From assembly GCA_946902875.1 (NCBI GenBank), contig OX336348.1, positions 17,447,741-17,511,740 on the forward strand: a stretch of 64,000 nucleotides of DNA. Direction: 5' to 3'. This document shows positions 51,490 to 61,729 of this stretch, one piece after another (the stretch's first letter is position 1; every line of letters starts with the position of its first letter). The position numbers were made by a program, and so were the translations under genes. The notes beneath the pieces were generated by a model. The model was not told the origin of the DNA. It saw only the letters and a list, made by a program, of their open reading frames with translations, and ran no database searches. This DNA is from Nematopogon swammerdamellus. Its lineage: Eukaryota > Arthropoda > Insecta > Lepidoptera > Adelidae.

Positions 51490-51947
51490 CAGATGACAGT
51501 CGGGCGTAGCCGTACGAGATCGCGAAATGTATCGGATTTCGGAAATGTAATGAGATTCGTACAAGTAACACGCAAATGGTCTGACGCGTGTTCATATCAG
51601 TTCGTCGTTCAGCGGGACAGTATTTCAATGTCTAAATCGGCCGACAGAGGCGATTAGGGGTTGGGTCTCTTATGGAGGAGAAGGCTTTTGATTGGCTAAG
51701 AAGGTTCTGGAACGACAGGAAACGAAATAGAGCCGAAGGGTCCCGAGTGAGGGTCATTTAAACTCGTGCGCAGCCGAAGTTGATTCATTCGAGTTTCGGG
51801 AGCCAGCTAAATTTTAACCATTACTCACGGTGAGTGTTTGGCTTGGCAAGTCTCGCCGCGAGTTCGCGTTCATCGTTCAGTCAAGTCCGAAATAGTTTGA
51901 TCAAATGTATCGAGTGTCTGAATTATAATAGAACGAAATACGGATGT
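51490..51947 (+). other. promoter-like stretch and possible splice donor
   Basis: More balanced base composition than the flanks. ACTCACGGTGAGTG (51825-51838) contains a strong splice donor and is also self-complementary (ACTCAC/GTGAGT). It lies just before the hairpin cassettes and may mark a transcript reading to the right. No protein frame was found. Confidence 0.3.
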
Positions 51948-52622
51948 AAGGCCTACAGCTGGCCATGAACGTGTGGTTCCTTTATGTTGAAATATCCTAA
52001 GGAAACATATGTCTGATAGCTTCGTGGAGCTCATGGAGGAGAATTCTGATGCTGAAAGATGCTAGGATTCGAATCTTGAAGGCTTCTTTAAAGTTGAGGG
52101 TCCAGCTCCTCCAGCTAACGTCGCGTACGGATGGGTTCCTTATGCTGAAAGATGCTAGGAAACCAGACGTTTGATAGCTTTGAGAGCAATTGGAGGAGGT
52201 TTCCTTGATGCTGAAACATGCTAAGGGAACTGAATCTAAGATGCTGCTAAATTAGGAAAATATACAGACACTTGGTAGATTTGCCATGTAAACTGCATCA
52301 ATCGTGGTTGAGATTAAGGCCTACAGCTGGCCATCAACGTGTGGTTTCTTTATGCTGAGATATGCTAAGGAAACATATGTCTGATAGCTTCGCGGAGCTC
52401 ATGGAGGAGAATTCTGATGCTGAAATATGCTAGGATTCGAATCTTGAAGGCTTCTTTAAGGTTGAGGGTCCAGCTCCTCCAGCTAACGTCGCGTACGGAT
52501 GGGTTCCTTATGCTGAAAGATGCTAGGAAACCAGACGTTTGATAGCTTTGGGAGTAAATGGAGGAGGTTCCCTTGATGCTGAAAAATGCTAAGGGAATTG
52601 AATCTAAGTTACTCATAAAACT
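51948..52622 (+). ncRNA. duplicated cassettes of covarying stem-loops
   Basis: Two direct copies of a ~305-bp cassette (51948-52254 and 52316-52622). Each contains four stem-loops with a nearly constant 16-nt loop of the form NATGCTGAAANATGCT and a 7-8 bp stem. The stem sequences differ between loops but still pair: for example GAATTCT with AGGATTC (52041-52070), GTTTCCTT with AAGGGAAC (52199-52230), GTTCCCTT with AAGGGAAT (52567-52598). Differences between copies keep pairing through wobbles or compensatory change. This is what a structured RNA would show. No protein is encoded. Transcription is unproven, so the RNA label is inference. Confidence 0.45.
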
Positions 52623-53984
52623 AGAGAGAGAACGGGCAACGGTTGATGCAGTCAGTATAAGAATGATTTAGGTATTGGTAGAATGAATAACCAAAACTGG
52701 ACGGTGATCGGGCGTGCCTAGAAATATTGCTAAAAATCTACGACTCGTTAGGCCCTGAGGCACTAAAAGCTACGATAAAATAAGCGTCAAAAGTATATTT
52801 TAAACTGTGAATGTGTACAAGTGAATCCGTGAGGTTTGGTGGTGTGGTCGTGTAGTGAAATAGGCTTACATAAAGGCCGAGGCGACGTAGGCGGAAGTGC
52901 TGAGTGCGATTGGATTGCAGTGTGTTCCAGAAGTGTAGAAAGACATGTATCAGGTAGACGAGTGTCCGTATATAAGTGATTAGCTAGGGTACCATGTCAG
53001 TCGTACATCGTAGTAATTTCATGTTCTTTAAGTAAACGCGTACGTCTAGAGTCAGTAAATAAGATAATAGCGTAGACTAGGTCTCTCTCTTGCTTTGGGG
53101 AAGATTACATTTCCATGGTCACAGAAGTAGAGGTGTCTCGAAGGTTCGATGCACGTATTAACGGATCGACTTGAGAGATGTCTGGGGAGGGAGCTGAGGT
53201 ACCGGTTAGTGTTGTCTAAGGTTGGTATTTTACTTAGGAGAGGTAGGATGGAACATATTAGGTACACTTGACACGTAGTAAACACGTAATAAAGAGCATT
53301 GTACATACATTACACATACGCTGTTAAAGTAATCCCGGCAGAGGGAACGCTTCATTTGCACAGACCTGGAGACCTTTAGGTACAGTTTTGGGTGAGGAGT
53401 AGTACCTCAGTCAACTGGTTGAAGGTCACAGCGATGGGCGTGGTGGAACTAAGAAGGTGAGAAAACCTCACCTGGTTCAAGGGGCCTATCGTCTACCCCT
53501 TTGGGGGTAAATTTTCTGACTTTGCGAAGCGAAAAATAAAGTATTTGATACCAAATAGCAATGAAGAGCCTATAATCATAGAAAATAAGAGTATAGTCAT
53601 GAGTAGGAACATAAGAACCTTTACAATAATAAAGCTAATGAATGTAGACACGAAACGATGTGAAAGAAGAGCCAGGTACAATAAACATTAAATAAATTAT
53701 TTTAAGACCTCTTTTCTAACTCCTGCTAGGCTGGCAGACTTCATTTCGTAACAGCTGTTATTTTTCTAAAAGAAGACTAGGTCCATAAAAAGCTAGATAA
53801 ATTTCTTTCAGGGGTTTCCTCTATCTCCTGCTAGGCTGTAGGTTTCCATTTTATAAAGCTGTTTGACCAAAAGAGGAGTAGAATTTGAAATGCTAAGTTC
53901 GAGAAAGCCTAGGAAATTCCTTTCCACCTGTTCCCCTAACTCCTGCAAGGGGGTGAGTTATTTATTGTAGGATGTGATAGAACG
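52623..53984 (+). other. non-coding stretch rich in small hairpins
   Basis: No protein frame. Short perfect stem-loops recur: TCAAC-TG-GTTGA (about 53415), AGGTGAG-AAAAC-CTCACCT (about 53456), TACCCC-TTTG-GGGGTA (53494-53509). From 53700 to 53960 the phrase CTCCTGCTAGGCTG or a close variant occurs three times at intervals of about 120 bp. It may continue the transcript suggested for the cassettes upstream. Confidence 0.4.
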
Positions 53985-54325
53985 CTATATCGCCGTACTG
54001 AATCTCAATTGGCGTAAAGGACAAAATCACGAAAATGTGATGTTAATACAGTTTTGCTTAGTTTTTTTTTCTCTACCGAGTTGTATATTTGAAGTTTCGA
54101 TATTCGAATAATTGTGTCGTTTACGCCCCAACTTTCGGTATGGTCTAAACTGAAAAACATTTAAAAAATTGGTCGTAATGGACGTTTAAACTTGTAGAAA
54201 TTGTGTAAATCTTAGTGTAACTTAAATAGCAGTGATGTAATTTTATAAAATGTATAAATGTCCTTTACGCAACGGTATGTATCTCTTTTTATTATTTTAT
54301 GTCCTTTACGCCCTAGTACAAATAC
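53985..54325. repeat. region with repeated CGTAAAGGAC sites
   Basis: GGCGTAAAGGAC at 54013 is repeated in inverted orientation as GTCCTTTACGC at about 54259 and GTCCTTTACGCCC at about 54300; partial forms occur between (TCGTTTACGCCCC near 54118). The leader CGCCGTACTGAATCTCAATT recurs near 56871 (GCCGTAGTGAATCTCAATTG). It looks like a non-autonomous element with subterminal repeats; target duplications were not found. Confidence 0.45.
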
Positions 54326-54716
54326 ATACCAAGGTGAGGTGGTATGGCTAAGGTGAGTCATTCATGTTTCTTGTGTTGAATATTTTATATTTGGCAAGGA
54401 ATCAATTTAAATAATATAATTATGTAGTAAGTAATACCATTATAATCATTTATCACGTCAAGTAAAATTAAATAAATAAACATACCTACGAAATAAACTC
54501 GATTGGAAGGTGGCCTGTGTAACTACGCAATTACCTTTACACCTTAACTACCCTCAAGTGTCAGCATAGTTTTAACAAAGTACTTGGTTATATTGTATTG
54601 TTTATTGATCATATGGCAGCAAGACTGCATTCGATTGTCACTATATGTTCTATCCGGTTCGATTAAATCCACAAAGAAGAACCGGCAAGAAACCTCGCAG
54701 GTTTTTTTTTCATAAA
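54326..54716. other. unassigned spacer
   Basis: AT-rich DNA with short frames and no domain. Confidence 0.35.
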
Positions 54717-54975
54717 AATAAGATAAGATAAGATAAATTTTTATTACAGACAATATTAATACATTACAATTTCGTGAACAATATACAGTTTACGGGTACA
54801 AACAAGTATTTTCGTATGGTACATTTTTAATACTATCCCCATGAATGAACCTGATTGTAATATTGCGTTGGATGATTAAACTGCGCGTGGTTGTAAGCTG
54901 CCGGACTAGGCCTCTGCCCGTGTTCCGGCTACACTCTTCTGAGTCAGCTGGCATCTCAGAGTTTCACGTTTTGTT
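54717..54975 (-). mobile_element. 3' end of a non-LTR element
   Basis: On the minus strand a non-coding block ends in TAATAAAAATTTATC followed by (TTATC)n at 54717-54736, the simple-repeat tail typical of CR1/L2-like 3' ends. No RT codons remain, so the clade is unknown. Confidence 0.45.
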
Positions 54976-55520
54976 ATATGTTTTTATACTTGTGTAAACA
55001 ATAGTAGTCATCAAATAAATAGATACAATAGTAAATAAATAAATAAATAATAAATAAGTACCGTCACCAGAAATTTTTCTATATTTAATGTAGAATAGAT
55101 AAATAGATAAATAAATAGCTAGAGAAAAGAGAGTATATGTATGAATGTTAAAATACCTAGATTTTTTCCTGTTTCTCAGTTTAAGAGACTGAATACACAA
55201 TGATGATGCTTAGTACACTCATTTTAGAATATTGTTACGAATTAATCACTTTAAGAGAAAAAGAGGATTATTTAGGTCATGTAATTACACCCAAGGTATC
55301 CTCGCAATAACGCACTCCTTTTTCTAAAAGCCACAGATGGACCGAGTGCTTAAGCCGTGCTCGTGTAAGTGTGTGCCAGCTTGAATTTAAATTGTACATT
55401 CTGGGGGCTTGGAAATGAAAGAATCTTTGGGCGAATTTCGTTCGGCACGGAGCGGCGCGAGCGCTAGAAGCGACGCGTGTGTTGTGTCGGTGACTCGCTA
55501 TAATGTGATGTTGTGGATGC
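54976..55520. other. unassigned spacer
   Basis: AT-rich with an (AAAT)n run near 55035-55055, then a more balanced stretch to 55520. No gene recognised. Confidence 0.35.
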
Positions 55521-55523
55521 TTT

Positions 55524-56201
55524 TTACCCGACTATGGCAGAGCCAAAAAGGAGGGTAATGTGGTTGGCAGTCTATGTGGCTGGGTATGTACGGTTGTTCC
55601 ACCGTAACTGCTAAACTACTCATTCGATTTTGATGATCGTGGTGTCAATCGATTTGTTATGATGGTCCCCTTGTCATGGGGTACCAAATTTTTCCATAAA
55701 TAAAAAATGGCGGCCGTGGGACCCCATATTGTCACACTTTAAAAACATATTTTCTTCAAACCCCACCGAGTGGGGTATCATTGTCAAGAGCTTCTAAAGG
55801 CGATTTCAAAAATATAAGACACTTAATGGTTTAAACCAAAATGAATGAAATAAAAAATTATAAGCCCAACCGTGGTTCGGATTGCACGTAAAACAGTAGG
55901 TCCCTTCAGATTCAGATTCAGATATTTATTTTGCCATATTTATTAGTGAGGATAGGATAGGATAGGATAGGATAGGATAGGATAGCATAGCATAGCATAG
56001 CATAGCATAGCATAGCATAGCATAGCATAGCATAGCATAGCATAGCATAGCATAGCATAGCATAGCATAGCATAGCATAGCATAGCATAGCATAGCATAG
56101 CATAGCATAGCATAGCATAGCATAGCATAGCATAGCATAGCATAGCATAGCATAGCATAGCATAGCATAGCATAGCATAGCATAGCATAGCATAGCATAG
56201 C
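55524..56201 (+). mobile_element. composite family copy 3: block A plus pentamer array
   Basis: Block A (55524-55945) is nearly identical to 35833-36250, including the SINE segment and the 40-bp insert. It is followed by six or seven ATAGG units and about 43 ATAGC units (55950-56201). There is no minisatellite and no block B; the array ends abruptly in ATTACGGC. The SINE bases CCCTTCTTACC after the 40-bp insert are missing here. Confidence 0.88.
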
Positions 56202-56202
56202 A

Positions 56203-56284
56203 TATTACGGCTTTCCGATGCACCTCAGTATTTTCGTCCGTATAACGTTTTACGGCTTACTGATGCATCTCAGGATAATTTTGA
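56203..56284 (+). repeat. short direct repeat
   Basis: TTACGGCTTTCCGATGCACC and TTACGGCTTACTGATGCATC occur 46 bp apart, at 56205 and 56251. Confidence 0.6.
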
Positions 56285-56600
56285 TGATTTTGTAGCGTGG
56301 GGGGCCGGTACTTCAAAAGAATAGCCCAACTGCATCTCTCCCCATGCATGTCGTAAAAGGCGATTAAGGGATATGACTCCCTTCTTATATTACTAGGTGG
56401 TAGTTTTTAACCCGCCCGGGTTGGTACCACCGCACTGAATGATAGGTGGTTGGAAACGGCTATGTAAATAGTTTGTGTTTTCCGTCCAGTTCAGTGTAGC
56501 CGGCACGACTGACGTGGCACCAAGTTCACACGGTGTTATGGGCTGACATCACGGATGTTGTAGGTGATGTAACCAACCGTGTCAGTTTCAATAAAAAAAA
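56285..56600 (+). mobile_element. SINE-related copy with alternative head
   Basis: Shares the SINE body and tail (CGGGTTGGTACCACCGCACT, TGTTATGGGCTGACATCACG, A-run at 56592-56602). Instead of the 5S-like head it begins GGGGGGCCGGTACTTCAAAA followed by CACTGCATCTCTCCCC-like and GTCGTAAAAGGCGATTAAGG phrases, reminiscent of lepidopteran LINE 3' regions. It may be the partner LINE end or a subfamily. Confidence 0.65.
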
Positions 56601-56602
56601 AA

Positions 56603-56830
56603 ATTATTTGTCTGTAGCGCTGGCTAGCTTCACGCACTTGCTCAGTACGGGATTTGTGTGATGTTTTGGGCCGACCTAGTTTACGCTTTGGTGGACGCCC
56701 TTTTCGCAATACGTTTGCATTCCCTGATTGTTCTCTGGTCTCATTCTGCACTTTAGGAGTATCGATTGAATTATCGAGGAAACTACCATAAGCGTCCGTC
56801 CTTGGACGATCAGATAGGCTAGTACTGATT
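56603..56830 (-). pseudogene. AT-hook protein fragment cut by a SINE tail
   Basis: The minus strand is open for about 75 codons: RISTSLSDRPRTDAYGSFLD, then LRKGRPPKRKLGRPKTSHKS and TEQVREASQRYRQ. GRPPKRK and GRPK are two AT-hook cores, which bind the minor groove of AT-rich DNA. At its 3' side the frame runs into the poly(A) of the SINE (read as Phe codons), so the rest is lost. The source could be a nuclear host gene or a transposon gene; I do not recognise it. Confidence 0.4.
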
Positions 56831-56933
56831 CTTGGAGTATAAGCACTTCTTATTCTTCAGGTGGAAGATACGCCGTAGTGAATCTCAATTGACGTCAAGG
56901 ACAAAACCCAACTTTACAGGAGAGCTAAAAACG

Positions 56934-57110
56934 ATTATTTATTTATTTATTTATTTATTTGGGAAACTTAACAGCTACAATGTACAAAGTTACAATAATA
57001 GATTAAAAAACAATAGAGCCAATAACAAAGTTCCACTTTTGACAAGATTACTTACTGTTATTTTCCTATGCTACAAACAAAAACGAAAAAAAAAAACTAG
57101 ATTTTAATTA
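56934..57110 (-). mobile_element. possible non-LTR 3' end
   Basis: A (TTTA)n run at 56938-56960 on the plus strand, that is (TAAA)n at a minus-strand 3' end, with AT-rich non-coding DNA on the 5' side. Similar in form to the tail at 28593 but without coding evidence. Confidence 0.3.
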
Positions 57111-57119
57111 CAAAGGGGA

Positions 57120-57245
57120 GCGTGTTGTGAGCGTGTGTTGGGGTGTGTGCGTGTGTTATGAGCTGTAGTAGGCTATGTGTGCGTATGTATGTGAGGGTGT
57201 GTGTGTGTGTGAAGGTGTATGTGTGTGTGAGGGTATGTGTATGTC
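57120..57245. repeat. GT-rich microsatellite
   Basis: Degenerate (GT)n with GA and TATG interruptions. The Cys/Val-rich frame across it is an artefact. Confidence 0.8.
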
Positions 57246-57794
57246 TATATTTGTATAAATTAGTTGGTTATTATGTTTTGAAAAAAAATAATCCACGACT
57301 TTTACAATTCTGGCCCTATTATGATGCTGTCTAAAGAAACATGTCTTGTAATTGATCAAGCTTCAGTATAAGATTGTAAGAATCTAGTTAAATTTAGTAT
57401 TTACAGAGATAGTGTCCCTTACGATACCCTTAAATCGGTTGTGTTGTCTGTTACGACCGAGGAAAACAAAATAAAGATACAACTCATTGGACGTAGGACC
57501 AATGTTTGTAAAAATTCATAGATGTTATTTTGGTGTAACAGCAATTTATTATCAAAGAAATGATTTAAACCACTGGAAATAATTGTTGTAAATGTAGACC
57601 TATACAATTAATACTGTATTTCATAAAACATTTGTTGGTTTTTTCTGCATTACAAAATTTTAAAAAACTGTTTTTTTTTTACCGAAACACACACACTTTA
57701 AAAACAAGAAATTTTAATAGCAATTTGTTTTTATTGAAACAGTAAGAATACTTAAGATTTTTTCTTTCCAAATGAATGCAGTAATTACATATAT
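57246..57794. other. unassigned spacer
   Basis: AT-rich, no domain, no terminal repeats seen. Confidence 0.35.
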
Positions 57795-57878
57795 ACTTCT
57801 TCTTCTTCTTCTTCTTTGTGGGCATTTTCCGCATGTAGGTCTCACTGTTTGGACCCATTGTGCGTATCACCCCGGCCG

Positions 57879-58366
57879 CTACTCCATCCAGCCCAGCTCC
57901 TTCCAGAAGTCCTGCAGGCGTCCGACGTCCTTGCAGGCCTCTTGGAGTGTCCTCGGGTTTTTGAGGATGATTGCCCGCTCATTTGCCACCGCCTCGCACT
58001 GTAGCAGCACGTGGGATGGCGTTTCTTCAGCCCCCATGCAATCCCTGCACAGAGGGCTATCTGTTTTACCTATAATGAATAAGTGCTTATTTAGTGGATA
58101 GTGTCCAGTTAAGGTTCCCACCACCAATCTGATTTTACCTTTGTTTAGCTGTAGTATACCCTTTGTGAGCTTCCTGTTGATGGTTGGCACCGCCGCTCTT
58201 GTCTGCTTGCAGTCGTTTATTTGTACTGCCCGTGTGCTTAGCATATTGTTGATCCATTGCGTTAACGTATGTGGAACGCCAAACATTACCAGACTATTGT
58301 TTATACATTTGAAGGATGTCCGGTCGAAAGCTCCTTCAATGTCAATGAATGTGCCAATACGTACCG
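57879..58366 (-). pseudogene. LOA-like ORF2, C-terminal remnant
   Basis: Begins at the SINE junction with GTFIDIEGAFDRTSF (carrying the first catalytic Asp) and INNMLSTRAVQINDC. It then jumps to RKLTKGILQLNKGKI and TGHYPLNKHLFIIG, with the zinc motif CRDCMGAEETPSHVLLQC and stop at 57879. The RT palm with the YADD box and the whole RNase H region, normally several hundred residues between these parts, are deleted. Confidence 0.8.
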
Positions 58367-58848
58367 TGTGGGGTCGGTACTTAAAAAGAATAGCCCCACT
58401 GCATCTCTCCCCGTCGCATGTCGTAAAAGTCGACTAAGGGATAAGAAAATTCGTCAGCCTCGGTAGCTCAGTGGCGCGGTTGGTTAGTCAACTGTTATTA
58501 AGCAACGCTGAGCGCGGTCAGTGTTTGGATGGGTGACCGCTCGACCGTTGGAGGCTGACCGTGGCTCGGATTCCACGTTAAACTGTAGGTCCCTTCCCTT
58601 CTTACCTTACTAGGTGGTAGGGTTTATCCCGGCCGGGTTGGTACCACCACACTGAACGAAACGTCGGTCGAAACGGCTATGTAAATAGTTCGTGTTTTCC
58701 GTCCAGTTTAGTGTAGCCGACATGAAATGAAGGGAAGCACTGACATGGCACCTAGTTCACCCTGTGTTATGGGCTGACATCACGGATGTTGTAGGTGATG
58801 TAGCCAACCGTGTCAGGTTCCATAAAAAAAAAAAAAAAAAAAAAAAAA
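58363..58848 (+). mobile_element. SINE inserted in LOA-like RT, mosaic head
   Basis: 58363-58445 carries the alternative head (GTGTGGGGTCGGTACTT and CTAAGGGATAAG). 58459 onward is the standard 5S-like SINE (GCCTCGGTAGCTCAGTGG, TTAAGCAACGCTGAGCGCGG) with its body and a 24-nt A tail (58825-58848). Both lie between adjacent codons of the LOA RT (NKHSS on one side, IGTFIDIEG on the other), so the whole mosaic came in together or in two steps at one point. No clear target duplication. Confidence 0.8.
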
Positions 58849-59765
58849 CTAGAATGTTTGTTGCTTAGTGCATTGTCTATCTTCGATACAACGCTGTGCA
58901 GTGCTGATTCTGTAGATCTACCTGCGCAGTACGCGTGCTGGTTGACATTGAGCGGCTTCATTTTTAGAGGCCCATCTCTTATGAATCTGTCGCAAAGTCT
59001 TTCTAAGGTTTTTAGTACGAAAGAAGTCAGACTTATTGGTCTGTATGATTTCGCAAGTGTGTAGTCGCTTCTCCCTGGCTTCGGGATGAAGATGGCTTTC
59101 ACTTCCCTCCATGCAGTTGGCACGTGTTTATGTGCTATACAGGCTCTGTATATTTCTACCAGCGTGTACGAGATCTGTCTGTCTCCCCACTGTAGGAGAG
59201 CGGGAAAGATTCCATCCAGTACTGGCGATTTGAATGGACGGAAGGCCCAATGGACTTTTTCGTGTGTTATAATCTCGCTGGCTATTCTCCAGTCCTCCGG
59301 ATTCGGTTTGCTGTTGTTGTCAGGAGCTACTGCCCATGATGTTGCCTCCTTTATTTCGCACCCTGGAAAGTGTGTCTCCAGTAGTATTGCTCTTATGTCT
59401 GACTCCGATCTAGCGTAAGTCCCATCCGGTTTTTTCAGTGAACCCATCTCACAGTGTTTGTCTTTTGCTAGTATTTTCCTCACTTTAGAGGCTTCGTTGT
59501 TGCTTGCTATGTTTCCACAGAAGCGTCTCCATGATTGTCTTTTGTGGAATTGTATTCTCTGCTTGTAGTGGGTCCTGGCTTGCGTGTATGCCTCCCAGTC
59601 CCCTTCTGTCCTAGTGTTCATGGCCCTATTGAAGAGCTTTCCCACTTTTTTCTTCATCTTTTCCAGCTCCGGGTTCCACCACCTACCCTTTTTGTCGCTG
59701 TTTGCTTCTATTTCTGGGCATGTCTTCTTGAAGATATCTGCGATGCTGTTTGTTAGGTTGTTCAC
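58849..59765 (-). pseudogene. LOA-like ORF2, linker and RT N-terminal half
   Basis: GRWWNPELEKMKKKVGKLFN, YKQRIQFHKRQSWRRFC, FRPFKSPVLDGIFPALLQWG, AIFIPKPGRSDYTLAKSYRP, then NQHAYCAGRSTESALHSVV (RT blocks 1-3). The frame ends at the SINE A tail, read as a run of Phe. Any longer frame through the SINE is fortuitous. Confidence 0.85.
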
Positions 59766-60079
59766 GTTAATTTCTATGTTCTTTGTCGAGGTATCTATCG
59801 GAAGTAGTGGTATTCTTCTGATGTCCCTGTCTATCTGTTCTTTGTATGCTGTGACATTGGTTTTGCGCGGATTGCGCCATTTGTCTATTGTCTTGTCTGT
59901 TGTCCATTTGATGTTGAAGTAGATGTAGCGGTGGTCTGAGCATGATACATCTGTTGATACATGCCAGTCAGATGTTAGTGCCGCCGCTCCTGTGGAGGCT
60001 AAGGTTAAGTCGATTATGGTTTGGTACCTTGAGGAAACAAACGTTGGTTCAGCCCCTCTGTTCAGAAGTTCCAGAAGTT

Positions 60080-60496
60080 TCAGACCACCTCTTGTAGTTC
60101 GGCCGGCGGTAGTTCCTCGTCTAGAGGCATATATGCCGACACCAGTACGACCGGCTTTGATGGTGTTGTGTCACCCTTGTGTTGTAAGGTGAATGCTGTT
60201 AAATTTCTGGAACAGAATTCGGTTAGTAATAATGCTGACATGTGTTTAGGTATGTAAATGCATGTTCGTGGATTGCTGACAGTGGGATTTATAAAAATCT
60301 TACCTCCGTTTCCAAGTCCGCAAATTATGCTTTTTCGTATCCACGGCTCTTGGATAAGCGCGATTGTGCTATCGTGTACCTTCAGCTGTCTGCGTAGTGT
60401 AGCCGTCGCAGATTGGCTGTGCTGGAGGTTACACTGTATTACCTTAGTTGTGGTCAGGGGAGTGAAGGATGCGATCTTCCTCTTCCCAGTCCACAA
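60080..60496 (-). pseudogene. LOA-like ORF2, APE endonuclease N-terminus
   Basis: VIQCNLQHSQSATATLRRQL, STIALIQEPWIRKSII and VLVSAYMPLDEELPPAELQE are the first three motifs of the APE-type endonuclease, including the catalytic Asn and Glu positions. It overlaps the end of ORF1 in another frame, the usual ORF1/ORF2 arrangement. The frame breaks near 60080 and the catalytic core between here and 59765 is in other frames. Confidence 0.75.
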
Positions 60497-61729
60497 CGTC
60501 TTCTGATGATGTTGATGATTGCGTCGATTCCTCCATCTCCTCTACCCTTGTCCCCCAGCTTGGCTGGGGTTGGGGAGGTATATAGGGGACCGACGCCTGC
60601 TTACTTACGGTATCCGGTGTGGTAGTGTCCATTGGCACTGCTGCCGTTGGGCCCGTTGGAGCTATCGCCGTGGTCTTCAGCTCCGGGTCAGTCGGAGGAT
60701 AATCGCTCAGGCCATCGTTCGTGAAGAACCGCAGGTAAATGGCTCCTGACCGGAAGCTTACCTGCCTCCCCCTCTCCATGACCTTTTTGACCTCATCCCT
60801 GGGTACAACCAGGGTAAGGAACATGCCTGGGGAGCGTTCTTCAGGTCCGTAGGCTGTTACATTGTACAGGGACCAGCGATCGATCCTGTACCACTTTGCG
60901 TTGCACGCAGTGAGGAGAGCGTGGGCCCTGGTTGCTGGCTTATCAAAGTCAGGAAGGAAAAGACCCGCTTTGAATTTTGCCTGTAGTTCCGATTGCCCCA
61001 CCAAGGTGAGGGTGTGCCCTGGTCGTGGTGACGTCATCGTCAAGATGGTCCGCTTCATCCAGCCAACGCTGCGTTCATCCACAAACGCCATTTTTATGGC
61101 ACCGTCGCAAAGGAACATTTTGCCCTGGAACGACGGTGTCTCTGGGTTTTCAAAATTGACGTTTGAGATGTCCAGGCAGGTGTCGTCTATCTTATCATGG
61201 ATGGTGTCCTTTATTGCTTTGAACTCGTCCTCCGTGATGTCAGCAGAGGGCGAGAGGGTGATTGCCACGGCTAGCTCGACGCCTGTCGTAGCTTCCGCGT
61301 AGCTTATCGTTGTTTTAGTGCGCGATGACTGGTCTACCAGCTTCGACCGCTTCACCTCTTTTGGTGATGGGGTCGAAACTGGGCGATCTCTTTTTTGTCG
61401 TGCTGTCTGCTGTCGCGGCGGTGGTTTGGCTCCAGATTTGGCCCGTTCTTGACTCTGCCGTTTCTGGGTTTTGCTGGTTCCGGCTGTCGTCGGCTCCGCA
61501 ACCCCCACCCGTGAGGGCTCTTCCACTGAGGGTCCCTCATGTGGTGGGGGGCGCTTGGGCTGTGTAAGCAGCCGCCTTGCCTCCGACCGCTTCTTTGCTC
61601 GTTGCCTCTGATTTTTTGATGGCCTCGCCACCAAATTCCAGCTGCTGCTACTAGGTGCCCCCGCTCCTGGTGATTGAGCTATCACCATTTGCGAGTCCCT
61701 CTGCTGCTGTGGACCCTTTGGCGCATGTC
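60444..61729 (-). CDS. LOA-like ORF1, DUF4780-type, 5' truncated
   Basis: 414 codons from the first Met at 61688, open upstream to the RTE junction at about 61729. A basic, low-complexity N-terminus (KNQRQRAKKRSEARRL, repeated Arg/Lys/Pro) precedes a globular domain (ITLSPSADITEDEFKAIKDT, GAIKMAFVDERSVGWMK, YNVTAYGPEERSPGMFLTLV). That domain matches the DUF4780 fold of insect LINE ORF1 proteins, which bind element RNA. The open frame suggests this part is recent, yet the ORF start is lost to the RTE insertion. Confidence 0.75.

Larger units (their letters stand above)
57795..61729 (-). mobile_element. LOA/I-like non-LTR element, broken
   Basis: Minus strand: ORF1 (61729-60444), ORF2 endonuclease (60496-60080), RT N-terminal half (59765-58849), a SINE insertion, a little more RT, then an internal deletion to the C-terminal zinc motif (57879). 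The 3' tail is a (GAA)n-type run (57797-57817). The RT phrase FIDIEGAFDRTSF and the DUF4780-like ORF1 point to the LOA/I group. Its 5' side is cut by an RTE insertion. Confidence 0.82.

Noticed and set aside
58767..58848. Continuation of the LOA RT frame through a Phe run to a different C-terminus
   Set aside because: The Phe run is the SINE poly(A) read antisense and the rest is SINE body; the fusion is accidental.
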